Of a DNA stretch of 64,000 nucleotides, positions 11,124 to 19,998 are shown one piece after another. The notes under the pieces are model-generated. The model did not search any database and was not told the origin of the DNA. It saw only the letters and a program-made list of their open reading frames with translations. Each line of letters opens with the position of its first letter. The first letter of the stretch is position 1. The DNA is from Demequina pelophila. GTDB lineage: Bacteria > Actinomycetota > Actinomycetes > Actinomycetales > Demequinaceae. The stretch is from assembly GCF_000971175.1 (NCBI RefSeq), contig NZ_BBLY01000010.1, positions 1 to 64,000 on the forward strand, in the 5' to 3' direction. A program made the translations under genes and the position numbers.

Positions 11124-12323
11124 TCACCCGACCGCCACCGCGGCCGTGCGGTAGCGCAGGCGCAGCGTCCCGGCGGCGACGGCGAACACCGCCGCAATCG
11201 CGCAGGAGGCGGCGAACAGCGCCGGAAAGTCGTCGGCGGCGACCGACCACGTGCCCAATGCGGATCCCCCCACGCCGCCGCCGAACAGCGCGACGCCGAA
11301 GAGCGCCATCCCCAGCGGTCTCGCCCCGGTCATCACGTCCGTCGCCCAGGCCTGCAGCTGCGTGTGCGCACAGGCCCAGGAGAATCCCAGGGCTATCACC
11401 GCGACAGCCGCGGTCGCGAGCGAGATCGCGCCGGCGAGGATCGCGTAGCCGGCGGTCGCCGCGCCGCCCCCGGCGGCGAGCAGCGCCCACGCCGGCAGCC
11501 GGATCACCAGGGCGCGCACCGCCGGGGCCCAGGCGACCACGGAGATCCCGAAGGACGCCACCGCGAGGCCGGCCAGGCTCACCGCCACGTCGACCGATTC
11601 GAGCGCGACGGGGATGTAGTTGATGACGCCCACGAGCAGGGCGCCCTCGACCGCGGCGAGCGCGAGCACCCCATGGGCCCAGGGGTTGCGAGCGATCCGG
11701 GGTATCGACGCGAGGAACGACACTCGAGCAATCCCCTCCGCGGGAGGGGGTGCGAGCGCGAACAGGGTGCACAGTACGGTGCCCAGCGCGGCGCTGGCGG
11801 CGAAGGCCAGCCGCCAGGACCACCAGTCGGCCAGCGCCGCGGCCAGGGCCGTCCCGACGGCCACGCCGAGCGAGAGCGCCGTGGCGAGGTTGACGGTGGC
11901 GACGCCCCGCGCCCGCAGGTCCCGTTGCTCGCCGATGCGCACCAGGATCGTGGGGACGATCGCGGCCAGCGCGGCGCCCGCGATGCCGCGCGCGACGGTG
12001 AGCGTCGTGATGCTGGTCGCGGTCGCGGCCGCGAGCGTCGCCGCCGCCGCGAGCCCGCTGGCGAGCGCCAGGGTGCGCAGTTGCCCGATCCGGCCGACGA
12101 GCGCCGCCCACGGCACCTGGGCGCCGGCGTAGGCGAGCACGTAGACCGTGATGGTGTGGGACACCTCCTCGGGGGAGGCTCCGAGGTCCGCGGCCGTCCG
12201 CGTGATCATGGGGGCGGTCAGCGCGCGATCGAAGAACGCGAGGAACGCGGCGCTCATGATGGCCGCCGGTACCGCGCGCTCCCATCCCGCAGCCGTGCGC
12301 ACGCCCCCTGATGGCAGTCGCAT
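11124..12323 (-). CDS. MFS transporter
   Basis: 399 residues with about 12 hydrophobic helices and the motif-A-like loop ALVGRIGQLRTLALASG between helices 2 and 3. The pattern (AFLAFFDRALTAPMITRTAADLG, WWSWRLAFAASAALG) is that of DHA-type efflux proteins. It starts 12 bases after the stop of the LURP-one gene on the same strand, so the two are probably co-transcribed. No convincing ribosome site precedes the ATG at 12323, and a start at codon 22 or 23 cannot be ruled out. The substrate is unknown. Confidence 0.87.
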   Translation of the reverse strand: MRLPSGGVRTAAGWERAVPAAIMSAAFLAFFDRALTAPMITRTAADLGASPEEVSHTITVYVLAYAGAQVPWAALVGRIGQLRTLALASGLAAAATLAAATATSITTLTVARGIAGAALAAIVPTILVRIGEQRDLRARGVATVNLATALSLGVAVGTALAAALADWWSWRLAFAASAALGTVLCTLFALAPPPAEGIARVSFLASIPRIARNPWAHGVLALAAVEGALLVGVINYIPVALESVDVAVSLAGLAVASFGISVVAWAPAVRALVIRLPAWALLAAGGGAATAGYAILAGAISLATAAVAVIALGFSWACAHTQLQAWATDVMTGARPLGMALFGVALFGGGVGGSALGTWSVAADDFPALFAASCAIAAVFAVAAGTLRLRYRTAAVAVG

Positions 12324-12335
12324 GCGCGTCAGGTC

Positions 12336-12848
12336 TCAGTCTCGCTCGACCCAGCGGTCGATCGCCCACACCAGCGCGAACGCCATGCCCGGGTCCACGC
12401 CCTGCCACACGTCGACGGTGTAGCGGTCGCGCATGGCGAGCCACTTCTGGGTGATCTGGATGACGACGCCGCCGTCGCCGTTGCGCAGCGTGTAGTCCTT
12501 CTCCATGAGGTTGCCCTCGAGCAGCCATTCCTCGCCCGAGGCCAGGGTCACGTCGATCTTGTCGCGCACGAACTTGAACGGCTGCGCGCGAAGGTGTGCC
12601 ACCTGGTTGCCGGCGGCGTCGGTGACGTCCATCCGCTTGGGGATGCCAAGCATCCTGCCGGTCACCTCGTAGAGCTTGGTGCCGTCCGGCGCCAGGATGT
12701 CCGCCCGCGGGCGCGGTCCCATCTTCCCGTCGACGAGGAAGAGGTCCTGCTCCGTCGCCGGGTCGAAGACGCGGAAGTCGCGGCCCGCGCCGAACTTGCT
12801 CTTCATGATGTGGCGCGTGTAGCCCTCGGGGACGGCGGGCACGGACAT
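12336..12848 (-). CDS. LURP-one-related / scramblase-like protein
   Basis: 170 residues. The start follows GAGGGAG. The sequence matches the LURP-one-related (tubby-like) fold: IMKSKFGAGRDFRVFDPATEQDLFLVDGK, then LYEVTGRMLGIPKRMDV, and a hydrophobic C-terminal helix VDPGMAFALVWAIDRWVERD that is buried in the barrel in this fold. Related proteins include plant LOR and phospholipid scramblases; bacterial members have no settled function. The upstream epimerase gene is on the same strand 75 bases away, and the MFS gene follows by 12 bases. Confidence 0.85.
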   Translation of the reverse strand: MSVPAVPEGYTRHIMKSKFGAGRDFRVFDPATEQDLFLVDGKMGPRPRADILAPDGTKLYEVTGRMLGIPKRMDVTDAAGNQVAHLRAQPFKFVRDKIDVTLASGEEWLLEGNLMEKDYTLRNGDGGVVIQITQKWLAMRDRYTVDVWQGVDPGMAFALVWAIDRWVERD

Positions 12849-12923
12849 GGCGGCTCCCTCGTGTCGGATGGGTCCACGCTAGTCGGTCGCAGGGCGCCCC
12901 GTCATGGCCCTCGGCGGGTGCGT

Positions 12924-13931
12924 TCAGGCGCCGTCGCGGGCGCCCATGCCCGCCCCCGACGCCCGTGACGGCTCCGCCTGGCCGAGCCGCTCCCGGAAGT
13001 ACTCGATGGTGGGGACGAGCCCCTCCTCGAGCGCGATGGTGGGTGCCCAGTCGAGTTGCTCACGGGCGACGGTGATGTCGGGGCGTCGCTGGCGGGGGTC
13101 GTCATGGGGCAGGTCGCGGTGCTCGATGGTCGAGCTGCTGCCGGTCAGCCGGATCACGGTCTCCGCGAGCTCGAGCATGGTGAACTCGGCCGGGTTCCCC
13201 ACGTTGATGGGGCCGGTGGGGGCGCCGTCCGCGTGCATGAAGCGGACCATGGCGTCGACGAGGTCGGAGACGTAGCAGAAGGATCGCGTCTGCAGCCCGG
13301 AGCCATAGATCGTCAGGGGCTCACCGTTGAGAGCCTGCACGATGAAGTTCGAGACCACGCGACCGTCCGCCGGGTCCATGCGTGGGCCGTAGGTGTTGAA
13401 GATGCGCAGGACGCGGATGTCGAGCCCGTGCTGGCGGTGGTAGTCGAAGAACAGGGTCTCGGCCGCACGCTTGCCCTCGTCGTAGCAGGACCTGATGCCG
13501 ATGGGGTTGACGCGGCCCCAGTACTCCTCGCGCTGCGGGTGGATCTCGGGATCCCCGTACACCTCGGACGTCGACGCCTGGAGGATGGTCGCGCGGACGC
13601 GCTTCGCCAGGCCCAGCATGTTGATCGCCCCGTTGATCGACGTCTTGGCCGTCTGCACCGGATCGCGCTGGTAGTGGATGGGCGAGGCCGGGCAGGCCAG
13701 GTTGTAGATGCGGTCGACCTCGACGTAGAGCGGGAACGTCACATCGTGGCGCAGCAGCTCGAAGCGCGGATGCTGGAGCAGGTGCTGGATGTTGCGCTTG
13801 GAGCCGGTGAAGAAGTTGTCGACGCACAGGACGTCGAAGCCCTCGGCGAGCAGGCGATCCGCGAGGTGGGACCCCAGGAAGCCCGCCCCGCCCGTGATCA
13901 GTACACGCTGCTCGCCGTCCGGATCGATCAT
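12924..13931 (-). CDS. NAD-dependent epimerase, UDP-glucuronate decarboxylase type
   Basis: 335 residues of the extended short-chain dehydrogenase family. The Rossmann motif is [14 protein letters not shown], and the catalytic segment is STSEVYGDP plus [11 protein letters not shown] (the YxxxK dyad). The segments [20 protein letters not shown] and [10 protein letters not shown] match UDP-xylose synthases, which make UDP-xylose from UDP-glucuronate with NAD+. A dTDP-glucose 4,6-dehydratase-like enzyme is the alternative. It probably supplies sugar for surface polysaccharide, although no glycosyltransferase is nearby. The ATG is preceded by CAGGAACG. Confidence 0.88.
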   Translation of the reverse strand: MIDPDGEQRVLITGGAGFLGSHLADRLLAEGFDVLCVDNFFTGSKRNIQHLLQHPRFELLRHDVTFPLYVEVDRIYNLACPASPIHYQRDPVQTAKTSINGAINMLGLAKRVRATILQASTSEVYGDPEIHPQREEYWGRVNPIGIRSCYDEGKRAAETLFFDYHRQHGLDIRVLRIFNTYGPRMDPADGRVVSNFIVQALNGEPLTIYGSGLQTRSFCYVSDLVDAMVRFMHADGAPTGPINVGNPAEFTMLELAETVIRLTGSSSTIEHRDLPHDDPRQRRPDITVAREQLDWAPTIALEEGLVPTIEYFRERLGQAEPSRASGAGMGARDGA

Positions 13932-14106
13932 CGTTCCTGCCCCCTGGGTCCGATGAGCCCGATGCTATGCCCGATTCGTCCGGCTTGTGAAGGGTGGGCG
14001 TGGCGCGTGCGGCCCCGGGCCGCTGGTGCCGCGGGAGCGGGGGCCCGCCCGCACATCGGCCCCGGTCGTGCCGCCGGCGCCCCGCGCGGCCCCGCCGGAA
14101 CATGCA

Positions 14107-14151
14107 AGAAGCCCCGTGATTCCTGGATCTACCAGGAATCACGGGGCTTCT
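14107..14151. terminator. Strong hairpin between epimerase and tRNA-Ser(CGA)
   Basis: A perfect 20-bp stem (arm AGAAGCCCCGTGATTCCTGG) with a 5-base loop ATCTA. It lies 4 bases beyond the 3' end of the minus-strand tRNA and upstream of the epimerase gene. It probably ends the tRNA transcript; there is no U-rich tail. Confidence 0.75.
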
Positions 14152-14155
14152 CCGC

Positions 14156-14246
14156 TGGCGGTGACGGTGGGATTTGAACCCACGGTACGGGGTTACCGTA
14201 CACAGCATTTCGAGTGCTGCACCTTCGGCCGCTCGGACACGTCACC
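14156..14246 (-). tRNA. tRNA-Ser, anticodon CGA
   Basis: 91 bases including an encoded CCA. The acceptor arms GGTGACG and CGTCACC pair, followed by a G discriminator. The anticodon stem CAGCA/TGCTG encloses CTCGAAA, giving anticodon CGA for codon UCG. The long variable arm (GTACGGTAACCCCGTAC) and the T-loop GGTTCAAATCC complete a serine tRNA. It is on the minus strand just upstream of the strong hairpin. Confidence 0.97.
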
Positions 14247-14307
14247 GCGGAAGAGATTACCCGTTGTTCATCTCAAGTCCTAATTCATAGGTCCCGGGTG
14301 ACCGAAG

Positions 14308-15372
14308 TCACTCGCGCGGCGCCCGCGGATGCACCAGCGCGGTGAGCACGGCGATGCCCGCCCCGACGAGTGTGTCGACGATGCGCTCGCCCACCACCGC
14401 GGGGGTTCCGAACTCCCCGATCGAGGTGGTCACCAGGATGAGCGCGAGCGGCGTCACGGCGGTCACCGCGAGCGCGTAGTGCCGGGTGATGATGATCTCG
14501 GTGATGAACTGCAGCGAGCCCAGGACCAGCGCCACCAGCGGGGGGTTCATGGGCAGCAGCGACAGCAGCAGGTACAGGCCCGCGCCGGCGATGGTGCCGA
14601 CCGTCCGGTGCAGGCCCCGGTTGACCGCGAGGCCGCGCCCGGGCATGACGCCCACGACCACCGCGCCCGCCGCGACGGTCCAGTAGGCGCGGTCGGGGTC
14701 CACCCACAGGACGGACAGCAGCGTGCCGGCCACGGCGACGATCGCGGTCCGCACCGCGAGCTCGCGTGCACCCCGATCCCACTCCGGCGGCGCGAGCAGC
14801 ACCTTCAGCGGCCGGGGGGTCACCGTCCAGTGGACGCGTCGCACCAGGGGCGCGATGCTCACGATCACGGCGAACAGGCAGCCGCCGCCCACGCAGGCGA
14901 CGAGGGTCGTCGGCGGCACCCCGCCCGTGACCGCGTGCGAGGACATCCCGTAGACGATGATGGGGAAGAGCGGGCCCGGCGGACCGAGGCGGTAGCCGTG
15001 CACCGCGATGCCCACGCCGGCCGCCACCGCGATGAGCCCGAGCGCGCCCAGCGCGGGTTCCGGCCCGAGCGTGGCGCCCAGCACGGCGGACAGGACGATC
15101 ACCAGGCCCGCGATGGGTCGCAGCCGCAGCCGCTCGAGGCGCGGCAGTCGCGAGAAGTATGGCACGGTGAAGGCGCCCACGCTGGCGAGCAGCCCCAGCT
15201 CGAACCGGCCCGCGAGCGCGCCGACGAGGAGCGGGGTCACCAGCACCACGGTCGCCTGGAGCGCCACGGGCCATCGTGGCGCTCCGGGCGGCCCGATGGT
15301 GCCCAGGCTCAGCACGGCGTTGCGCATGCCGTCGCGCCACACGTCGATCCGGCGATCCGGGGCCTCGGCCAC
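14308..15372 (-). CDS. FUSC-family membrane protein
   Basis: 354 residues with two blocks of hydrophobic helices: one near 28-140 (WPVALQATVVLVTPLLVGALAGRFELGLLASVGAFTVPY), and one near 205-340 (WTVAAGAVVVGVMPGRGLAVNRGLHRTVGTIAGAGLYLLL). The RGLHRTVGTIAGA segment is typical of the fusaric-acid/aromatic-acid exporter family. The start is a GTG immediately after the tadA stop, so it is probably co-transcribed with tadA. The substrate is unknown. Confidence 0.85.
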   Translation of the reverse strand: MAEAPDRRIDVWRDGMRNAVLSLGTIGPPGAPRWPVALQATVVLVTPLLVGALAGRFELGLLASVGAFTVPYFSRLPRLERLRLRPIAGLVIVLSAVLGATLGPEPALGALGLIAVAAGVGIAVHGYRLGPPGPLFPIIVYGMSSHAVTGGVPPTTLVACVGGGCLFAVIVSIAPLVRRVHWTVTPRPLKVLLAPPEWDRGARELAVRTAIVAVAGTLLSVLWVDPDRAYWTVAAGAVVVGVMPGRGLAVNRGLHRTVGTIAGAGLYLLLSLLPMNPPLVALVLGSLQFITEIIITRHYALAVTAVTPLALILVTTSIGEFGTPAVVGERIVDTLVGAGIAVLTALVHPRAPRE

Positions 15373-15828
15373 CTAGCGCCTCGCCTCGAAGAAGCGCCCG
15401 AGCAGGGCGGCGGACTCGGCGGCACGCACGCCCGACACGACCTCGACCTTGGCGCCGATGCGCGCGTCGCGCACCACGTCCCACTGGGACCCGGTCGCGC
15501 CCGCCTTCGCGTCCCACGCGCCCAGCACCAGGCGCGGGATACGCGCCTGGAGCATCGCACCCGCACACATGAGGCACGGCTCGAGGGTCACCACGAGCGT
15601 GCACCCGTCCAGGCGCCACGTGCCCAGGGACGATGCGGCGGCCCGGATCGCGACCACCTCGGCATGGGCGGTGGGGTCGCCGCCCGCCTCGCGGCGGTTG
15701 CGTCCCTCGCCGATCACCTCGCCGGCGGGGGAGAGCACCACGGCGCCGACGGGCACGTCGCCGTCGGCGACCGCCTCGCGTGCCAGCGCGAGGGCGCGGT
15801 CCATCGGCCCCTCCCACTGCACGTGCAT
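15373..15828 (-). CDS. tadA: tRNA-specific adenosine deaminase
   Basis: 151 residues, the usual length. TadA converts A34 of tRNA-Arg(ACG) to inosine. The zinc-binding and catalytic motifs are HAEVVAIRAAA (His and the proton-shuttling Glu) and EPCLMCAGAM (two Cys ligands). The ATG at 15828 has TAGCCT 6 bases upstream, as expected of a leaderless transcript; a second ATG at 15804 has a GGAGG site and could also be used. It is divergent from upp across 63 bases. Confidence 0.93.
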   Translation of the reverse strand: MHVQWEGPMDRALALAREAVADGDVPVGAVVLSPAGEVIGEGRNRREAGGDPTAHAEVVAIRAAASSLGTWRLDGCTLVVTLEPCLMCAGAMLQARIPRLVLGAWDAKAGATGSQWDVVRDARIGAKVEVVSGVRAAESAALLGRFFEARR

Positions 15829-15891
15829 GCGGTCAGGCTACCCGCGCATCGTCCCGGGTGCTCGGGGCGATGAAGGCGATAGTCTCGAGCC

Positions 15892-16533
15892 ATGCAGCTG
15901 CACGTCGCGGACCACCCGCTCATCCGTCACAAGGTCACCGTCCTGCGCGACAAGAACACCAAGTCGCCCACGTTCCGCCTGCTGGTGGACGAGCTGGTGA
16001 CGCTGCTCGCGTACGAGGCGACGCGCCAGGTGCGCGTCGCCGAGCGCGAGGTCGAGACTCCGCTGACCTCGACCGTCGGCACGGTCATCGCGGACCCGCC
16101 GCCCATCATCGTCCCCATCCTGCGCGCGGGCCTGGGCATGCTCGACGGCATGACTCGCCTGCTGCCGAGCGCCGAGGTGGGCTTCCTGGGTCTCAAGCGC
16201 GACGAGGAGACCCTCGAGGCGGTCACCTACGCGAACCGGCTGCCCGAGGACCTCACCGGCCGCCAGGTGTTCCTCATCGACCCGATGCTCGCGACCGGCG
16301 GCTCGCTCATCATGGCGATCGACTACGTGCTCGAGCGCGGCGCCACCGATGTGACGTGCGTGTGCCTGCTGGCCGCCCCCGAGGGCATCGAGAACGTGCG
16401 CGTGGCCGTGGGTGAGCGCGCCGACGTGTCCGTGGTGGTCGCGCAGGTCGACGAGCGCCTCAACGAGCAGGGCTACATCGTGCCCGGCCTGGGCGACGCG
16501 GGCGACCGCCTCTACGGCGTCATCGGGGACTGA
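15892..16533 (+). CDS. upp: Uracil phosphoribosyltransferase
   Basis: 213 residues, the usual length. It salvages uracil to UMP with PRPP. The start [23 protein letters not shown] is conserved. The PRPP-binding loop is [15 protein letters not shown], and the uracil-binding region is [15 protein letters not shown] near the C-terminus. TAGTCT lies 6 bases upstream of the ATG with no ribosome site, so the message is probably leaderless. tadA is divergent on the other side. Confidence 0.97.
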   Translation: MQLHVADHPLIRHKVTVLRDKNTKSPTFRLLVDELVTLLAYEATRQVRVAEREVETPLTSTVGTVIADPPPIIVPILRAGLGMLDGMTRLLPSAEVGFLGLKRDEETLEAVTYANRLPEDLTGRQVFLIDPMLATGGSLIMAIDYVLERGATDVTCVCLLAAPEGIENVRVAVGERADVSVVVAQVDERLNEQGYIVPGLGDAGDRLYGVIGD

Positions 16534-16662
16534 CCCGGCCGCTTCACCTCTCTCCCTGCGGACACTCCGCACGGAATTTCAGCCGACACGCCGCATCGTC
16601 CCCGGCCGGGGCGGTGCGGCGTCGGCGTGTCGCGCCCCGATCCGTGCGCAGTGTCCAGAAGT

Positions 16663-16716
16663 GCGTCCACAGGCGACCCTGCGTGTGTCCACAGCGCGCC
16701 CACAGATTTCTCCACA
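16663..16716 (+). promoter_or_regulatory. Cluster of four DnaA-box-like CCACA sites upstream of nrdA
   Basis: Four nonamers in the same direction within 54 bases: GCGTCCACA (16663-16671), GTGTCCACA (16685-16693), GCGCCCACA (16696-16704) and TTCTCCACA (16708-16716). The last is one base from TTATCCACA and the second is one base from the GC-rich box TTGTCCACA-like core apart from its first two positions. DnaA regulates nrd genes in E. coli. Binding here is inferred. Confidence 0.5.
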
Positions 16717-16721
16717 GGACC

Positions 16722-16794
16722 ACAACATCTAGGGGCCGAGGGCATGAATCGCCCCCAGATGTTGTTGCACAAGCATGTGATTTCGCACTAGTGT
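16722..16794 (+). promoter_or_regulatory. nrdAB promoter with two NrdR-like boxes
   Basis: ACAACATCTAGGGG (16722-16735) and its inverted partner CCCCCAGATGTTGT (16751-16764 region) face each other, about 30 bases apart centre to centre. The core ACAACATCT resembles the NrdR boxes upstream of nrd genes in Streptomyces. The downstream box overlaps a candidate promoter, TTGCAC (16765-16770), 18 bases, TAGTGT (16789-16794). NrdR bound with dATP/ATP would be expected to repress the operon. No nrdR gene is in the window. Confidence 0.7.
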
Positions 16795-16915
16795 CGAAGC
16801 CACGCGCCGAGCGCACGACTGCAGGCCTCCACCCCGGGGACGAGCCGCCCGCTCGGCGGACAACCGCATGCCAGAGCGGGCGCACGCCCGCATCCACTCT
16901 CGAGGGGGAGCATCC

Positions 16916-19900
16916 GTGACGATCACCGAGAACTCTGCGGGCCAGACGACCGCCGCCGCGCCGGAATCGCCCGGCATCCACGTCACCAAGCGCGACGGCA
17001 CGCGCGAGCCGTACAACGCCGACCGCATCAACAAGGCGATCGAGCGCGCCGCCGCCGGCCTGCCGGACCAGATCTCGATCACCACCCAGATCGCGTCGGA
17101 GCTCGCGATCACGCTGTTCGACGGCATCACCACGGAGCAGCTCGACGAGGCCGCGATCGGCGTCGCCGTTCAGAACGTCAAGGACGACCCGGCGTTCGAC
17201 ACGGTCGCCGCGCGCCTGCTGCGCAAGGTGATCTACAAGCGCGTGCTGGGCGGCTACGACACGGAGCTCGAGCTCGCGCTGCTGCACCAGGCGCGGTTCC
17301 CGGGCTACATCCGCGACGCGATCGAGGACGGACTGCTGGACCCGCGCCTGCAGGAGCTGTTCGACCTCGACGCGCTCGCGGCCGCGCTCGACCACACGCG
17401 CGACGACCGCCTCAAGTACATCGGCACCGTGACCATGCGCAACCGCTACATGATCACGGACCGCCACCGGAAGTCGCTCGAGGTGCCCCAGTACTTCTGG
17501 ATGCGCGTCGCCATGGGCCTGTCGCTCAACGAGGCGGACCCGACCGGCACGGCGCTCGAGTTCTACGAGAAGATCTCCACGCTCGACTACCTGCCCGCGG
17601 GCTCGACCTTGGTCAACGCCGGCACGTCCTACCCCCAACTGTCCAACTGCTTCGTCATGCAGATGGAGGACGACATCGAGCACATCGCCAAGAGCGTGCG
17701 CGACGTCATGTGGCTCACCAAGGGCACCGGCGGCATCGGCCTGTCGGTCACCAAGCTGCGCTCGGAGGGCTCGCCCATCCGGTCGAACAACACCACCTCG
17801 ACCGGCCCCATCCCGTTCATGCACACCATCGACTCGACGCTGCGCGCGGTGAGCCGCGGCGGCAAGAAGTTCGGCGCGCTCGCGTTCTATATGGAGAACT
17901 GGCACCTGGACTTCCCGCAGTTCCTCGACCTGCGCCAGAACTCGGGCGACCCGTACCGCCGCACCCGCACCGCGAACACCGCGGTGTGGATCTCGGACGA
18001 GTTCATGAAGCGCGTGCGCGAGGACCGGGACTGGTACCTGTTCGACCCCGCGGACACGCCGGACCTGGTCGAGCTCGTCGGCTCGGAGTTCTCCGCCCGC
18101 TACGCGGAGTACATCGCGCTCGCGGAGGCCGGCAAGCTGCGCACCTACAAGAAGATGCGCGCCCGCGAGCAGTACAAGCAGATCCTGGTGACCCTCCAGA
18201 CCACGTCGCACCCGTGGCTCACCTGGAAGGACACCATCAACAACCGCGCCCTCAACACCAACACGGGCACCATCCACCTGTCGAACCTGTGCACGGAGAT
18301 CTGCCTGCCGCAGGACCGCGACAACATCTCGGTGTGCAACCTCGCCTCGATCAACCTGCCGCAGCACCTGGTGGACGGGCGGATCGACTGGGACCGCATG
18401 AAGGACTCGGTCCGCACCGCGGTGCGCCAGCTCGACAACCTCGTGGACATCACCCTGTCCTCGGTGCCGGAGTCGGAGTTCGCCAACCGGGAGAACCGCG
18501 CGGTGGGCCTGGGCGTCATGGGCTTCACGGACATCACCGAGCGGCTGGGGCTCGCGTACGAGTCGGAGGAGGCCTACGCGCTCATCGACGAGATCGTCGA
18601 GTTCGTGTCCTTCCACGCGATCGACGCGTCGGCCGACCTGGCCCGCGAGCGCGGCGCCTACAACAACTTCGCGGGCTCGGGCTGGTCGCAGGGCAAGGTG
18701 CCCTTCGACACCATCGCGCAGGTCGAGGCGGACCGCGGCGTGCCCGTGACCGTCGACCGCACCGTGCGCCAGGACTGGGACACGCTGCGCGAGAAGGTCC
18801 GCGGCGGCATCCGCAACGCCACGCTCATGGCGGTGGCGCCCACCGCGTCGATCGGCCTCGTGGCCGGCACCACGCCGGGCTTCGACCCGCAGTTCTCGCA
18901 GATCTTCTCCCGCAACACCTCGTCGGGGAAGTTCCTCGAGGTCAACACCAACCTGGTGCGCGACCTCCAGAAGTTGGGCATCTGGGAGGACGTCAAGGAC
19001 CAGCTGCTCGCCGCGCAGGGCGACCTGTCGCGCGTCGACGGCGTCCCGGAGCACCTGGTCGAGGTCTACAAGACCTCCTTCCAGCTCGACCCGCACGCCT
19101 TCCTCGAGGTCGCGGCCCGCGCCCAGAAGTGGATCGACCAGGCGATCAGCCGGAACATCTACCTCGAGGACCGCGACGTCGACAAGATGATGGAGCTGTA
19201 CGCCTTCGCGTGGGAGAAGGGCGTGAAGACCACGTACTACCTCCACATGAAGCCGCGCCACACCGCCGAGCAGTCGACGGTCCGCGTCAACAAGACCGAG
19301 AACATCAACCGCACCGGCTCCGCCTCCGGCCGCTCGGCCGGCGGGTCCGCCGCGGGCGGCGCCCGCAAGGGCTTCGGTGGCGCGCGCCGCGGCTTCGGCG
19401 GCGCCACGGCGGCCGCGCCCTCGGCCGCAGCACCCTCTGCCGCCGCGCACTCGACCCCCGCGGCTCCCGCCGTGACCGGGGACGATGCTCCGGCCGCCTC
19501 CGCGCCGGCCGCGCCAGAAGCTGTGGTCGCCGAGGCCGCGCCCCAGCCCGCCTCCCGCGGGTTCGGCGGCTTCGGTGCCGCGAAGAAGGCGGCGCCCGCC
19601 GCCCCGGCGCCTGTCCCCGCCGAGCCGGTCGCGACTGAACCGGTCGCTGCCGAGCCCGCCACCGCATCGGCGCCGGTCCCGTCCCCCGAGCCCGCCACCG
19701 CATCGGCCGACGTGCTTGACCGGGTCGCCGCGCAGGCCTTCGCGACCGCTCCCCAGGAGCGGCCGGAGGTCCCGCCGACCACCCTGCCCCAGGGCGTCGA
19801 GGCGCCGGCGCAGGACGTGACGGCGGCGGCCCCGGAAGGCGCTACCGTGCTGGATGTGGTGGGCAGCGTCGCCTCGGACGAGACCGACATGGTCGACGGC

Positions 19901-19954
19901 GTGGCGTGCCCTGTGGACCCCATGGAGCGGCTCCAGTGCGAGTCGTGCCAGTGA
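16916..19954 (+). CDS. nrdA: Ribonucleotide reductase class I, large subunit
   Basis: 1012 residues from the GTG at 16916, which follows GAGGGGGAG. It reduces ribonucleoside diphosphates with the radical delivered from NrdB. An N-terminal ATP-cone (about 23-110, VTKRDGTREPYNADRINKAI) provides allosteric control. The core includes PQLSNCFVMQMEDD (first redox Cys), NLCTEICLPQ (thiyl Cys) and RHTAEQSTV. The C-terminal shuttle pair is C1008/C1011 in QCESCQ. Between about residues 801 and 978 sits an Ala/Pro/Gly-rich linker with GFGG repeats that most NrdA proteins lack, explaining the length above the usual 750-850. The partner nrdB follows by 44 bases. Confidence 0.96.
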   Translation: MTITENSAGQTTAAAPESPGIHVTKRDGTREPYNADRINKAIERAAAGLPDQISITTQIASELAITLFDGITTEQLDEAAIGVAVQNVKDDPAFDTVAARLLRKVIYKRVLGGYDTELELALLHQARFPGYIRDAIEDGLLDPRLQELFDLDALAAALDHTRDDRLKYIGTVTMRNRYMITDRHRKSLEVPQYFWMRVAMGLSLNEADPTGTALEFYEKISTLDYLPAGSTLVNAGTSYPQLSNCFVMQMEDDIEHIAKSVRDVMWLTKGTGGIGLSVTKLRSEGSPIRSNNTTSTGPIPFMHTIDSTLRAVSRGGKKFGALAFYMENWHLDFPQFLDLRQNSGDPYRRTRTANTAVWISDEFMKRVREDRDWYLFDPADTPDLVELVGSEFSARYAEYIALAEAGKLRTYKKMRAREQYKQILVTLQTTSHPWLTWKDTINNRALNTNTGTIHLSNLCTEICLPQDRDNISVCNLASINLPQHLVDGRIDWDRMKDSVRTAVRQLDNLVDITLSSVPESEFANRENRAVGLGVMGFTDITERLGLAYESEEAYALIDEIVEFVSFHAIDASADLARERGAYNNFAGSGWSQGKVPFDTIAQVEADRGVPVTVDRTVRQDWDTLREKVRGGIRNATLMAVAPTASIGLVAGTTPGFDPQFSQIFSRNTSSGKFLEVNTNLVRDLQKLGIWEDVKDQLLAAQGDLSRVDGVPEHLVEVYKTSFQLDPHAFLEVAARAQKWIDQAISRNIYLEDRDVDKMMELYAFAWEKGVKTTYYLHMKPRHTAEQSTVRVNKTENINRTGSASGRSAGGSAAGGARKGFGGARRGFGGATAAAPSAAAPSAAAHSTPAAPAVTGDDAPAASAPAAPEAVVAEAAPQPASRGFGGFGAAKKAAPAAPAPVPAEPVATEPVAAEPATASAPVPSPEPATASADVLDRVAAQAFATAPQERPEVPPTTLPQGVEAPAQDVTAAAPEGATVLDVVGSVASDETDMVDGVACPVDPMERLQCESCQ
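19318..19850 (+). repeat. Low-complexity linker inside nrdA
   Basis: In-frame DNA encoding about 178 residues of Ala, Pro, Gly, Ser, Thr and Glu. It contains two GFGG-type blocks (ARKGFGGARRGFGG, SRGFGGFGAAKK), imperfect APSAAAPSAAA units and two PATASA(P/D) units. It separates the catalytic core of NrdA from its C-terminal redox tail. Confidence 0.8.
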
Positions 19955-19998
19955 CGGTCCGCCGCATCGTCATCCCCGACACCCCTAAGGAGATTTAG

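Noticed and set aside
14107-14151. Perfect 20-bp hairpin as an insertion-sequence end or attachment site
   Set aside because: Its position 4 bases after a tRNA, and the lack of a partner copy or integrase, fit a terminator.
16663-16716. DnaA-like sites as a chromosomal origin
   Set aside because: There is no dnaA, dnaN or rpmH nearby and no AT-rich unwinding region; they lie upstream of nrdA and fit gene regulation better.
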